DNA of 64,000 nt from Cucumis sativus. Its lineage: Eukaryota > Streptophyta > Magnoliopsida > Cucurbitales > Cucurbitaceae. Shown here in pieces: positions 23,601 to 34,817 of the stretch; within the stretch, counting starts at the first letter, position 1, and each line of letters opens with the position of its first letter. A program made the position numbers and the translations under genes. The stretch lies in NCBI RefSeq assembly GCF_000004075.3, contig NC_026659.2:23640272-23704271 (forward strand). The letters run 5' to 3'. Below the pieces are notes generated by a model, which made no database searches, was not told where the DNA came from, and saw nothing but the letters and a program-made list of their open reading frames with translations.

Positions 23601-26600
23601 AAATGTCACGTCATGATATCCAAGTGATATTAGGGTGCATGATAATATGAAATTATAGGATAGAGATGGTTTCTTACTTACCTTTTTTTATTAAAAAAAA
23701 AAAAGCTTACCTTATTTACCATAATGCCCATAATGTCATAATAAAAAAGTCATAATGTTCAGTTGTCAAATTAAATACTAAACAGTATCCTAATTTGTCA
23801 AATTACACTATAGAAAAGATTTTCTATAACATATTCTTTGAATGTAGTTGGGATTTATTAGCTTTATATGAACTAAAAACATATAATTAATACACAATAA
23901 ATTCAAAAATGGAATATAGACAAAGTTCTATATTTTGTTTTTTTCCAACTTTATTAAAGGCATCCCTTTTGTTGGGTAATTAAAACCTATGTGTTTTATT
24001 GAAAATGGTATACATAGAATTTAGCTAAGCCATTTTTGTTCCATTATTGACTGCATGCCTCTTTTTTTCTATTCTATTTATTTATTACCAACCATATGCT
24101 GAAAAAGGAAAATTGATAACTTCTACTACCTCTTAATTTTGCATTAACTTTTAGAATTAGTAATGATAAATTAACTTCTTTTTTTTTTTTTTTAACAAAA
24201 TAGTAACAATAGAAATGGAAAGAAAAAAATAGATTAGAATGAGAAACCAAGTCAATCTTTAGCTTATATATTTCTTCATAATATAAAAATTAGATTTAAT
24301 TATTAATTTTAAGGTTTACTTTGTATATATGTGTATAATTATTTATTTGTTTGTTTATGTAATGGTTGATTAATTCAACCATATACAAAATGAATAAAAT
24401 AAAGATTATTATTGTGGTTTCTTTTATTTTTATTATATGTTGTTTTTAGTATAATTCGTATATGATATCTTAGGGTTTAAAATGTTTATATCGTTACCTT
24501 TGAATTTTGTTAGATAGGCAACAAATTTTATTTAAAACTAAATTTTGAAGAAGAAAAAAATATTCAAAATCAATTTTTACTATAATCAACATTTTGCTAA
24601 TGAGGTCATGAAAAATGAAAAAAAAATTAAAAGTATGTATAACTCAAAGTTAATTAAAGTAAATAAACAAAATTCTAGAATATTATTAAAACCCAATAAT
24701 TAAATAAATAAAAAAACAGTGTCATTTTAATTGACATACTTACCTTAAAGCTAATAAGAGGAAAAGTTCCATTATTTTTAAAATGGCAAAATACTTTCAA
24801 AATTAGAAAAATAGCAAAATGATTTTATCAAAATGGGGCATTTTTAAATCCAGGGAAAAAAAGAAAACAAATAAATTAAAACTATTTAAAAAAAATATAG
24901 GAAAATCATTCAAATGGTCGATAGTCCATTTAATATTTTTATGTATTCTGTAAATAATTTTAACTTTTTTTACTATGAGAGTTTTTTTTGTTAATAATAA
25001 ATTATTAAAAAAAATTGAAAATGACCATTATTTAAAAAATATTTACAAATATAACAAAATTCTATATACTATACAATAAACTTCTATAAGTGTTCGTAAA
25101 TATAAAATTTTGTTATATTTTGTAACTATTTTATTTTATTTTGTTATATTTGAAAATATATTTTAAAGAAAAAATAAGCGGTTAGACAAAAAAACAAGAA
25201 ACACTTGCATAAAAAAGATAACAAAAAAATGATAATAGAGTTCATATCATTATATTTTTTAAATTACAAAATTATAAGTGTATGTTATATCTAATTATTT
25301 GTCATATTTTGATATATTTGTAATATATCAAACAAAAAAATATTATGATTGGCTTTTTTTAATTTTTCCGAAAAGAATAAATTTATTATATAAAACTCGA
25401 ATGTAAATGACTTTTAAAAAGTTAAATAACACGGTTTCCATGGGAGAATAGGAAAACATTTTTTCCTAAAGCAAGATCACTCAAAATGTGATTAAAAATG
25501 AACATTGAACTCGGTGATTAAACGTTTTTCAAAAGTAGTAATCTTAAAGTTGAGATTTTTACTTGATTGATTTTGAAATTAATGACCTCTGCCTTTCCCA
25601 TGAAGAAAGTAATTAGTTAAAGAATTCGAGTTCTATACGAATCTATAAAATATGATTATAATCTCTTTTGTATCATATGGAGCCGCAATTAATTTTCAAC
25701 TCTCTAACTTTAATTACCCGACTAAAACGATTTTTACTTTGCTTCTTAATTATTCTATTATTTAATCTATTGTATTAACCAACCATAATCATCATCATAC
25801 AATTCTCTATCTCTTATAAGTCCCTCCTGGGTTCATCCACTCCAGTCTCTCAACTTTAATTATGTTAGGTATATATATAATTAATACAATGTAATGAAAT
25901 CATTAGTAAATTTGGTAGCAAATTTGTACTTTGATTCTTCCTAGGTCTTAAATTTATTACGAAGATGGAGAATCAAATCACTAATTTGAATAGCAAATGT
26001 CATGTAATTGCTAATTTCTTTACTTTGTAGAATGTTTGTTACAAAATTTTAGCATATAACAAAACAAAATATATTTAATATATTGACAGTTAGTTGGGAT
26101 CCAGAAACTTTATGTAAGGGACACCAAACATTATATAATAAATACACTAAAAAAAATAAAATGTTAAACAAATATATCAATACTGACGCTTCCATCACAT
26201 TCATTGTATTTGTAGTAATTAACGAAGATTGACAATTTTTACATGAAATTTTTGTAATATAAATATGTGGATTTAAAAAATGCATAAAAAAAGTAAATAT
26301 ATTTTTTACGAAATATTGTTTAGAGTGGAAGTTGGGTGAGTTTGTTTAAATATTCGTTAGATAACAAATGAGAACAAACAAAAATAAGTAAGTGTTTTAT
26401 TTTAAATATATATTTTATTCTTTTTTAGATTATAGGTGATTTTGGCGTGGGACACATCCACTGTACAATAACCATAAATTAGTAAAAGTAAAGTATTATT
26501 TGATATATGAGGTTAGTATAAATCCATTATAGTGCAAGTAATTATCTCAAATTTTGTGTGGAGGAAGTTGAGTGGAAATTATGTCATAGAAAAGGAAGAT

Positions 26601-26652
26601 TACGTTTGAAATGAATTGTTATTATAACAAATTAAAGAAATGTTGAAGAAAT

Positions 26653-26654
<2 letters not shown>

Positions 26655-26713
<59 letters not shown>
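26655..26713. repeat. (AT)n microsatellite, about 29 units
   Basis: This is an uninterrupted alternating AT run of about 58 bases. It can form cruciforms and is likely polymorphic in length. It lies immediately upstream of the G-box cluster. Confidence 0.97.
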
Positions 26714-26715
<2 letters not shown>

Positions 26716-26778
26716 TAATTAATAAAATAAGGGTTTAAAATGTGGGAAAAGGAGGGCAGTTTTGGAAGTTGAAGGGAA

Positions 26779-26920
26779 ATGTGTTATGGTGGCGGTGGTG
26801 GTGGTGGTGGGCGGTTGATTAGAAAAATTCTACGGCGCCGATGCAAAATGTGCCACGTGCACCTTTGGAAAGATCAACGACGCGTGGCAACTACTTTTGA
26901 TCTTGCGGCCATGTGGCTTC
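26779..26920. promoter_or_regulatory. Isolated cluster of G-box/ABRE-like elements
   Basis: In a GC-richer island are a full G-box in TGCCACGTGCAC (core 26854-26859), CGCGTGGC (26881-26888) and GCCATGTGGC (26908-26917), preceded by a GGTGGC run at 26785-26812. ACGT-core elements close together with a CGCGTG coupling-type element are typical of abscisic-acid or light-responsive promoters. The open frame across the island (67 codons, Gly run then basic) has no recognised domain and I do not call it a gene. No recognised gene starts within 2.5 kb. Confidence 0.4.
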
Positions 26921-29439
26921 CAAACTACGTACCCATTCATTCGTTGGACCCTTTTCTTTTTCAATTCAATACTGCAAAATAATAATAATACACTAACCAT
27001 TTATATATCCTCAATTTCGTTAAATATTGGAATGAAAGCACACCAGTTTTGTTATTTTGGACTTCCCCTCTTTTTCAATCATACTATGATTGTGGATTTA
27101 GAAATCTAACTTTTCACATTCAAATTCCTCCATTCTAATCTATAGTCGCATATATTTTAAAATTTTGTCTACTTCCGTCCCATTTTTATACACGATAAGA
27201 GTGCAACTTCTTTAATGCAATTCGTTCGATTCAATTTGTATTTTTGTAGAAAAAATTTGATTTATTTAAAAAATTGTTTGATTAAACTATTTAGGCAGAC
27301 GCTTTAGATTCAATCTTACGACCAAGTGTTTTCGTATGTGTATACTTTAGGTTTACCAAAGATAAATCTTTTTAAATATATTTCAAGTCTTATTATATAT
27401 ATTTTATCAGTCGGTTATGTTCACGTGAGACTTTTAGAGAAATTTAATTCGTAAAATTTGAACCTCGTATTAATTAAGTTCAATATAACAAGTACAATTT
27501 TGTGTATATCTTTTCCTTCAAACTTGTCACTCCATATTATTTTATTATCTTATTTCATATATTATATTGTTTGAATTCGCATCAACACACATTTTTTTTA
27601 TTCCTAAAATTTTCAAGTTCTATCTATCTTCACCTCTACAAATTTTTATCACATACATACAATTAAATTTGAAAATTTGATAAATAAATTATCACTCGAA
27701 ATAATGATAGAAAAGATTGGTTGGATGTGCAAATGAACTATATTAGAAAATATATATACAGGTTGTTATAATTTTAATGAAACAAAAATAAGATGCGGTA
27801 ATGTTATTTAATGGTTGAAAATTATGAAACTTGAGAAAGCTGCTTAAACTTAATGGTACAAATTATAATACTTTAATTTTATTTTTTTTCCTTTATATTT
27901 GTATACGTATGTTCATGCTAAAATTTGATCAGTTAAGGGGACAAGAATAAAATTACCTTAATAAATTGATAAATTTAGACCATATACGTACACTTTAATG
28001 CATAAAGTTATAAAGTCTAAATGATGAAACGAAGCTAAGAGACAATATACTTTCTACATTTCTTTACTTCTTTATTTACAAAGTCGGTGGCTAGATCCTT
28101 CTCTCTTTAAGATTTTACATAAGGTCAACAAATATTATTTCTTTTTATGACAACGTTCTCTAGAAGGCGAGATCGAGGTCCACCGGGCTTAATCGCTCTT
28201 TGGCCGAGTCAACCCTCTTCTTGTTGGCCTATATTTGAGCTTATATATATTGTGCATGAGATGCACTATATGTTGGTCTTGATCTCTGCCTCTTCGCCAA
28301 GATTAACTATAGACTCATTTGGTTTTTTCTTAAAAGCCTATTTTAAGTGAGGGTCCTGCAAAAATAAAAAAAAATAAAAAAATAATAAAACAATATTATA
28401 GTACTATATTTTCTAAATGACAAAAGTAACAAATTTAAAGGTCGATAGCCAACAGATGTCATCTGATGCAATTTCTCTATAAATAAATTAAAATTGAAAG
28501 TACATCAAATTTAAAATTAACTTCAACTTTCCATACTTAGAAGCTTTGAATATGTTTAAAAACCTTAAACCCCTTGTAAACATTTGATGTGCCTAACCTT
28601 TAATTTATATCTTAAATCCTAATTATATTTAATGTTTGTTTCGATTATAATTGTATACTTACATTTAATATTTTCTAACGTATCATATTGAATGGTAAAA
28701 AATACAATAGACACATGAGAGTTTTATGTTATATGAATGGAATGACAAGTTCTCTTCATCGTTACAAGAACACCGGCCTACACATGTTGTAGCTTAATAT
28801 AGATACATATCGAGTATATTTACACCTAAGCAATTAAGATTAAATTTGTTATTTTATCTATAAATATCGTTTCATTTTTTGGTGCAAACATGTGCATATT
28901 ACTATGTAATCCAAAGATTATCTTCCAAATAAGCTCACTACCTCATGTGCATTGTTTTGTGGTAGAGTGAGATTATTATTATCCATATGGTGTGATATAT
29001 CAATTGAAGAGTGTGCTACATATAAAGTCTATTAAACCTTGCAATATAAATATACGACTCATTCACACTATGAGATATAGAACGGAACAAAAATTAGATA
29101 ATTAAATTAGATATTTTAGTTCTTATAGTTTCAAAATGTTCATTTTAATTCACACTTTCAATTTTGGTTCATTTTGGTCTTTATATTTTTAAGAATATAG
29201 AGACGAGAATAAACCAAAAACAAAAAAAAAAAAATAACAAAAAATACTCAAATCAATAGAAACTTAAAAACACTAATCTTTAATATCATGGGTTTATATT
29301 AAAAGTTTGAGAGACATCTAAAAATAAACAAAAATCATAAGTTTCACATTTTAATTTGAAACATTCTTCCTTTTTAAATTAAAATTAAAAAGAGAGAAAA
29401 TAAAAATATTAAAAGAAACCTACAACCGGCTCTTCACTC

Positions 29440-30739
29440 TTTTTCTCTTTGTCGTGAAAGAGGTCAGCCGCAGCTCCTCCCCTTTTCGTTTCACTCACGG
29501 CGCCGGCGTTGCCACCTAGCAGGGAGACGGAGACCCACTACGCCCTTTCCCTTCCGGCGACGAGCACCTCCGATTTTGCGACCCACACGAAGCTGCCCAT
29601 TTAAAGTTTGCAAATTCTCTGCTCTACACTTTCCAGCGACGTCTCTCCCATTTCGACGAATTTTGGTAACTACTCATTTTATTTCGATCAAAGATTTGAG
29701 TTGGATTGAGCGTATTCATACACGTTTAAGTTAGGATTCAAGTCTATTTAGGTAAGTTTCAGTGGGTAGAACACTCTAAATTTTCTCTTGAAGTAGTTTA
29801 AGGCTCTTTAAGCTCGTCCAGCTCGTCTCTTTAATGCTTTGGGATATTTTAGAACTTTATTCGAACACTCTTTTAGTGAGGACCCAGGTCTGTTTTTTTG
29901 AGTTTTAGGCATTATAAATCTATTTAGGTCCTTTTGAATTAAATTAAAGTGCTGTGAATTAGTTTATAACTCTTGGATACTCACAGTGTAATCTCGGTTC
30001 AAGGTGTTCAGACTAAGGCTGAAGGTTGCTTTGGATAACATTACTTATTTTTTTTGTACTTTTGAAACTTTGAGTTATGTATTGAACTAAGTTTTAGGTA
30101 AGTGGAATTCTATTTGAAGAGTTGGTTTGTTGATTGTTAGCATTTTGAGTGTTTTTCTTATGTTATATCTATCATTCATGATGTAAATGCTTTATGTTCT
30201 TGAATTGTGTTTGCTTTTTGGATGTTTAAGCATATTGTAATGTTGAGTTAATATTTGTAACACTGACATGCTGATATACTATTTGTGTGACCCTATGTTT
30301 ATGACTGATGAGTACACCCTGTTGCTATGCATATGATTTATGATGAAAGCGATTGTTATTTTATATGATTTTGACATAGAGTATGGTTTGGAGAAGTATG
30401 TTGTAGGTTTTATGTACTCTGGCGAGTTGAGAGAGAAAGAGCACCCTGTGTATTTACAAAGTTGCCTCGAATAAAAATGATCTAGAGGTGATAATTCACT
30501 ATTGGCTTGAGAGAGATTAAAACTCACCCATGTGTTTATGTGATTGATGCTTTTAATATTCTAGCCGAAGATTAATTGTTTTGCTTGATTTAAATTAAAT
30601 TTTAGCTTGAGAGAGTGAGATCTAGATTAGAATTTGGATTCATGACTATTTGTTAATTCTTACACAAAAATTCTGCAGAAAGATGGGTAGAAGAAGGATG
30701 CAAGAAAGATGGTAGTAATTCGTTTTCTCTGATACTCCA
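29440..30739 (+). promoter_or_regulatory. Spliced 5' leader of the PPR gene
   Basis: A GC-richer first exon from about 29440 is followed by donor candidates TTG|GTAACT at 29666 and AG|GTAAGT at 29753. The acceptor is clear: aaattctgCAG|AAAG, ending at 30678. The intron is thus about 0.9-1.0 kb and wholly in the leader. Which donor is used cannot be settled from sequence. Confidence 0.55.
30683..30715 (+). promoter_or_regulatory. Upstream ORF in the PPR leader
   Basis: Five bases after the leader acceptor an ATG opens a 10-codon frame (MGRRRMQERW) that ends in TAG, 24 bases before the main start codon. It would be translated first by scanning ribosomes and could lower PPR translation. The frame is seen directly; its effect is inferred. 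Confidence 0.5.
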
Positions 30740-32368
30740 ATGGGTTTCCGTCAATCTCTCAGTTCCCTCCAAAGATTATTTCCAAGAACAAGTTCTTTCC
30801 AGTATGCATCAGCAAGATCAGTTTCTTGTTCAAAAACAATCACTAAAAATCAAACTTCAATCTGCATTTCATCTCACTGTAACGAGCATTCAACTTTGCT
30901 TATTCCAAATCGCAATTACACCTCTCATCGCTCCACCCATCATCGTATTGAGCACAGCAAGCAGGATTTGAAAGCCAGCCAAAAATCTATCGTGGAAAGT
31001 GATGAAATCGCCCAGGATGCTGAAAAGTTTTGTAAGTTAATATCAAAAAACCCCAATTCTTGCATTGAATCATTGCTTGATGGTGCTCCAATGGAGTTGT
31101 CGCCCGCTCTGATTGTGGAGGTGTTGAAGAAGCTGAGCAATGCGGGGTTTCTTGCGCTTTCGTTCTTCAGGTGGGCAGAGAAGCAGAAAGGCTTCAAACA
31201 CACTACAGAAAGCTACAACTTGTTAATTGAAGCATTGGGTAAGATCAAACAGTTCAATGTGATTTGGAATTTGGTGAGTGATATGAAACGCAAAGGAATT
31301 TTAAGTAGAGAAACATTTGCTTTAATAACTCGGAGATATGCCCGAGCTAGAAAAGTTAAGGAAGCAGTCGAGTCATTTGAGAAGATGGAGAAGTTTGGTT
31401 TTCAAATGGGAGTATCAGATTTCAATAGATTACTTGATACTCTATGCAAATCCAGAAACGTTAAGAAAGCACAAGAGGTGTTTGATAAAATGAAGCATGG
31501 AAGGTTCAAGCCTGATATCAAGTCCTACACGATTCTTTTAGAAGGGTGGGGTCAGGATCAGAACTTGTTGAAGTTGAATGAGGTTTATAGGGAGATGAGA
31601 GACGAAGGATTTGAACCCGATGTTGTTACTTTCGGTATTCTTATCAATGCACATTGCAAGGCAAGGAAGTATGATGAAGCAATTCGGTTGTTTCACGAAA
31701 TGGAAGCAAAAAATATCAAGCCCTCACCTCATGTGTTCTGTACCTTAATCAATGGTTTGGGTTCTGAGAAGAGATTGAAAGAAGCTCTAGAGTTTTTCGA
31801 ACAGTTGAAGTTAAGCGGCTTTGCTCCGGAGGCACCGACTTATAATGCTGTTGTGGGGGCTTACTGTTGGTCAATGAAGATGGCTTATGCATATAGGATG
31901 GTAGACGAGATGAGGAAATCTGGCGTTGGTCCTAACTCGAGGACATATGATATCATATTACATCACTTGATAAAGGGTAGGAAATCAAAGGAAGCTTATT
32001 CTGTTTTCCAGAGAATGAGTAGGGAGCCTGGGTGTGAACCAACTTTGAGTACATATGACATTATGATAAGAATGTTTTGCAACGAAGAAAGAGTGGATAT
32101 GGCGATTCAGATTTGGGATGAAATGAAGGCTAAAGGAGTTCTTCCCGGAATGCACTTGTTCTCAACGTTGATTAATAGCTTGTGCCATGAGCACAAGTTG
32201 GAGGATGCTTGCACATACTTTCAAGAGATGTTGGATGTTGGTATTCGGCCGCCAGCAACCATGTTTAGCAATTTGAAACAGGCTCTTCTTGATGATGGTA
32301 GAAAGGATACTGCTTTACTTATGGCTGAGAAGATAAAAAAACTGAGAAAGGCGCCATTGGTTGGGTGA
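30740..32368 (+). CDS. P-class pentatricopeptide repeat protein, predicted mitochondrial
   Basis: This is a 542-residue intronless PPR protein. PPR proteins bind organelle RNA in a sequence-specific way and act in stability, splicing or translation. The first about 70 residues are rich in Ser, Arg and Thr with few acids, as in mitochondrial presequences (LQRLFPRTSSFQYASARS). From about residue 156 to 530 run ten to eleven 35-residue repeats, for example YNLLIEALGKIKQFNV, YTILLEGWGQDQNLLKLNEV, FGILINAHCKARKYDEAI and FSTLINSLCHEHKLEDA. There is no E, DYW or SMR extension, so it is P class. By recall and by gene order it matches At1g71060. The RNA target is unknown. It is convergent with the fasciclin-like gene, with stop codons about 0.6 kb apart. 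Confidence 0.95.
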   Translation: MGFRQSLSSLQRLFPRTSSFQYASARSVSCSKTITKNQTSICISSHCNEHSTLLIPNRNYTSHRSTHHRIEHSKQDLKASQKSIVESDEIAQDAEKFCKLISKNPNSCIESLLDGAPMELSPALIVEVLKKLSNAGFLALSFFRWAEKQKGFKHTTESYNLLIEALGKIKQFNVIWNLVSDMKRKGILSRETFALITRRYARARKVKEAVESFEKMEKFGFQMGVSDFNRLLDTLCKSRNVKKAQEVFDKMKHGRFKPDIKSYTILLEGWGQDQNLLKLNEVYREMRDEGFEPDVVTFGILINAHCKARKYDEAIRLFHEMEAKNIKPSPHVFCTLINGLGSEKRLKEALEFFEQLKLSGFAPEAPTYNAVVGAYCWSMKMAYAYRMVDEMRKSGVGPNSRTYDIILHHLIKGRKSKEAYSVFQRMSREPGCEPTLSTYDIMIRMFCNEERVDMAIQIWDEMKAKGVLPGMHLFSTLINSLCHEHKLEDACTYFQEMLDVGIRPPATMFSNLKQALLDDGRKDTALLMAEKIKKLRKAPLVG

Positions 32369-32985
32369 GTTGAGGGTTCTATTTGATAGTTACTTGAAAG
32401 TTTGGTTTGAAGAGACGACTCCTTGATTATAGGCAATGATATAAAAACATTATTGTGTTAAGGGACTCAAAAAGAATTTTGACACTTCTAACTCTGTAAT
32501 TGTTTTCTGTGTTATTGATTAATGATCTTGCATATATACATATAGAATTTTCTTTAATGGTTTCAAGATCGTTATATTTCAATGGTTTTTTTCAAAGTTT
32601 AACATCCAATGAAAATTAGTGTAGAAATTCATACAAAAATACATTAAAACTTTTTTTCCACTTAAAAAGAAAGACCAAGGATAAAATAATCCATGTCTTC
32701 CAAGAACTAAACTATTGTTTTAGAATGTGTTTGGTCAATTGAGTAGAGTTGTTAAGTTTGAAGTTAATATATTGAAGTTAGCTTCTTAGCTTGTATTTGG
32801 AGTGTAGAGTTGTAATAAATATAGAGCTCTTTAAAATAGTTGTAGAGGTGTCTTGAATAGAAAAAAAAGAGGAGCTTCTTTGATCCGAATCAAGGAGTAT
32901 CAATTTTCATAGTGAATCCAAAACGAAGTTGTTCTTTAATTTTGCACAGAATTGTAGAGTGAGAATCAAATGCTTAAGAAATTCA

Positions 32986-34044
32986 TCACCTGATAACAGA
33001 GAAATGGTAATGTGTTACTGCTGTATCTCCATCATTTTCTTCAAACCCACTTTCTGGAGATCCTCCATTTCTCATCGATGAAGAAGGAGATTCTTCAATT
33101 TCTCCCTTCATTTCCATTTCAATATCAAGAATTCCCCCAATTCCATGAACGACAATCCCTTCACTATACAACATATCAGGATATATAACCGACACGTCGT
33201 TCAGCGTCAAAACCCCATTACTCCGCTTCACATTGATTACAAACCCTCTCAGATACGTCTTTATTTCCGCTCCGCCGCCCAAGTTCGTCAAATCCGACCA
33301 CCACAGCTTGCACGGAACTACATGCCGCCGAAACATCGACATCCAATCGGAGAAATTACTTACGCGATTCATTAAAGAATCGTCCGTTGGAGCGAAGATC
33401 GTCACCGCCGCTTCTTTATGAAACCCAAGAATTTGCAAATCCAGAAACGATCCCATTACCGTCCAGCCTCTGTTTCTAAGCGCTGCTGCCAGAGCTTCAA
33501 CCGGTTTGCTCTCAATTTCAGAATCGCCGCGGCGGCGGCATTCATTATCTGGATGCATGATTCTTTTACTACTCGCGTTAGAGATGTCGAAGAACGGATT
33601 GAATAATTTCTCGATTCCAAAGATTATGAGAGATCCATCGTCGTAGACTGGGGGGCTGTCGACGGTGACGTTGTTGAGTGAAATGCGAGTTTCGTCGTTA
33701 GTGACGGTGAGGAATCGGCTGGGGAGCATTGTGGAGATCTTGGCATTTAAGGGGAGAGAGCGAAGACTTTCGGCAGAGAAGGCGTGAGGGAGAAGGTGGT
33801 ACTGGAGAAGAGAGAGTGGTGGTTGGCCAGAGCGGGAGAAGGCAGAGTCTGGGGGGGCGAAGATGGTGAGGGAGGAGAAATGGTGGAGGAAGGATCGGGA
33901 AGCGAGGTCGAGAATGAGAGACATGGAGAAGAAGCCGGAGTCCTTGAGGATGTGAGAGGCGTCGAGGATGGGGTCGGGAGAGAGGGAAGAGAAGAGAGGG
34001 AGGAGAGAGAGGAGGATGAGAGGGAGAAGGAGAGAGGAGGCCAT
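32986..34044 (-). CDS. Fasciclin-like protein with two FAS1 domains (FLA20/21 type)
   Basis: Fasciclin-like proteins are secreted cell-surface proteins thought to act in cell adhesion and wall structure. From the ATG at 34044 the protein has 352 residues. Residues 1-20 (MASSLLLPLILLSLLPLFSS) are a clean signal peptide. Residues 25-150 and 180-310 are two FAS1 domains, each with the H1-type motif: LTIFAPPDSAF at 59-69 and VTIFAPTDDSL at 214-224. N-glycosylation sites are at N125, N156 and N230. The Pro/Ala/Ser-rich arabinogalactan stretches and a C-terminal GPI-anchor signal are not evident; the tail is acidic and ends HYHFSVIR. The frame stays open upstream to 34227, but only the 34044 start puts the signal peptide first. 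The length fits the poorly studied FLA21 (about 353 aa, recalled). Confidence 0.9.
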   Translation of the reverse strand: MASSLLLPLILLSLLPLFSSLSPDPILDASHILKDSGFFSMSLILDLASRSFLHHFSSLTIFAPPDSAFSRSGQPPLSLLQYHLLPHAFSAESLRSLPLNAKISTMLPSRFLTVTNDETRISLNNVTVDSPPVYDDGSLIIFGIEKLFNPFFDISNASSKRIMHPDNECRRRGDSEIESKPVEALAAALRNRGWTVMGSFLDLQILGFHKEAAVTIFAPTDDSLMNRVSNFSDWMSMFRRHVVPCKLWWSDLTNLGGGAEIKTYLRGFVINVKRSNGVLTLNDVSVIYPDMLYSEGIVVHGIGGILDIEMEMKGEIEESPSSSMRNGGSPESGFEENDGDTAVTHYHFSVIR

Positions 34045-34817
34045 GGGAGGGGAGCTTTGTTCACTGTAATTGAAAATGGTAGATTGAGAAACAGAGGAAG
34101 AAGATGATGGAATGAAAATTGGCGGGAAATATTGGTTTTGTTGATAACGGGAATCCATTAGACAGTTAAGCCCCCAACGGAATGAAGATTTGGGCCGTTT
34201 TGGTCTATGAGCCTCAATAAACTTCACTCGAGCAGGCCAGCAATATCCTCACGAGCCCGATATGATAAAAAGTGGCAACACTTTCAAGGAATATTGATTT
34301 CATCCATTTATATATATCACGTATATACGTTTTTCATCAAACGTATATGAGAATTGGGAAACATTTGTTTTAGTTTTCAACATCAATCAAATATGAAGGG
34401 AAACCGACACAAATTAGATTGAGTGGTGACGAGGCTTATTATTCAACGTTGATTACAATAGAAAGAAAACAAAACAAAACTTATTAAATGAATTAAGAAA
34501 TCAAAAGCTATGAAATCAAGACAGCAGTTGTTTCATTAGGTGAATTATGTGAAAGATAATTTATTTTATTTTTGATAAAATCCCGATCAAACACACACTT
34601 TTAAATTTCCAAGAGGTGTCTTTCATTGATTGGATACAAAAAGTCAAGAAGTCTTTTTCTTTTTCTTTTTGTTAAAAACTTTTGTAAGAAAGAGTTCACT
34701 ACTTGCACTCAAAGTTTAATTAAGTTTTTTTTTTCTTTTACTTTTTTTGGTATGTTTATAGATGTGTATATATGGCCACATAGTTCATTAATTCCACTGT
34801 GCTCCCAGAAAAAAAAA
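34045..34817. promoter_or_regulatory. Divergent intergenic region between the FLA-like and HIPP20-like genes
   Basis: The two start codons face away from each other across 773 bases. It holds TGGGCC at 34192-34197 and T/C-rich stretches near 34655-34750. No open gene lies in it. It must carry both promoters, so shared control is possible. Confidence 0.5.

Larger units (their letters stand above)
20670..29400. other. Long AT-rich gene-poor region
   Basis: Over 8.7 kb I recognise no protein gene. Most open frames are under 100 codons and AT-driven. The stretch holds a (AT)29 microsatellite and a G-box cluster, listed separately. A less AT-biased patch at 28145-28350 (open for 67 codons, no known domain) may be a degenerate transposon fragment. 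Sequence at 24.95-25.35 kb carries phrases such as acaaatataacaaaatt and aattttgttatattt that match the arms of the MITE family at 36.3 kb and is likely a heavily decayed relative. Confidence 0.55.

Noticed and set aside
26779-26982. 67-codon frame starting with a Gly run
   Set aside because: The Gly run comes from a GGT microsatellite and the rest has no known domain. The G-box content fits a regulatory region better.
28147-28350. 67-codon frame in a GC-richer patch
   Set aside because: No domain, no splice partners and no promoter; possibly transposon debris.
33747-34107. Open frames of about 105 codons on both strands over the FLA gene start
   Set aside because: They are low-complexity Ser/Pro or Glu/Arg shadows of the signal peptide and first FAS1 domain.
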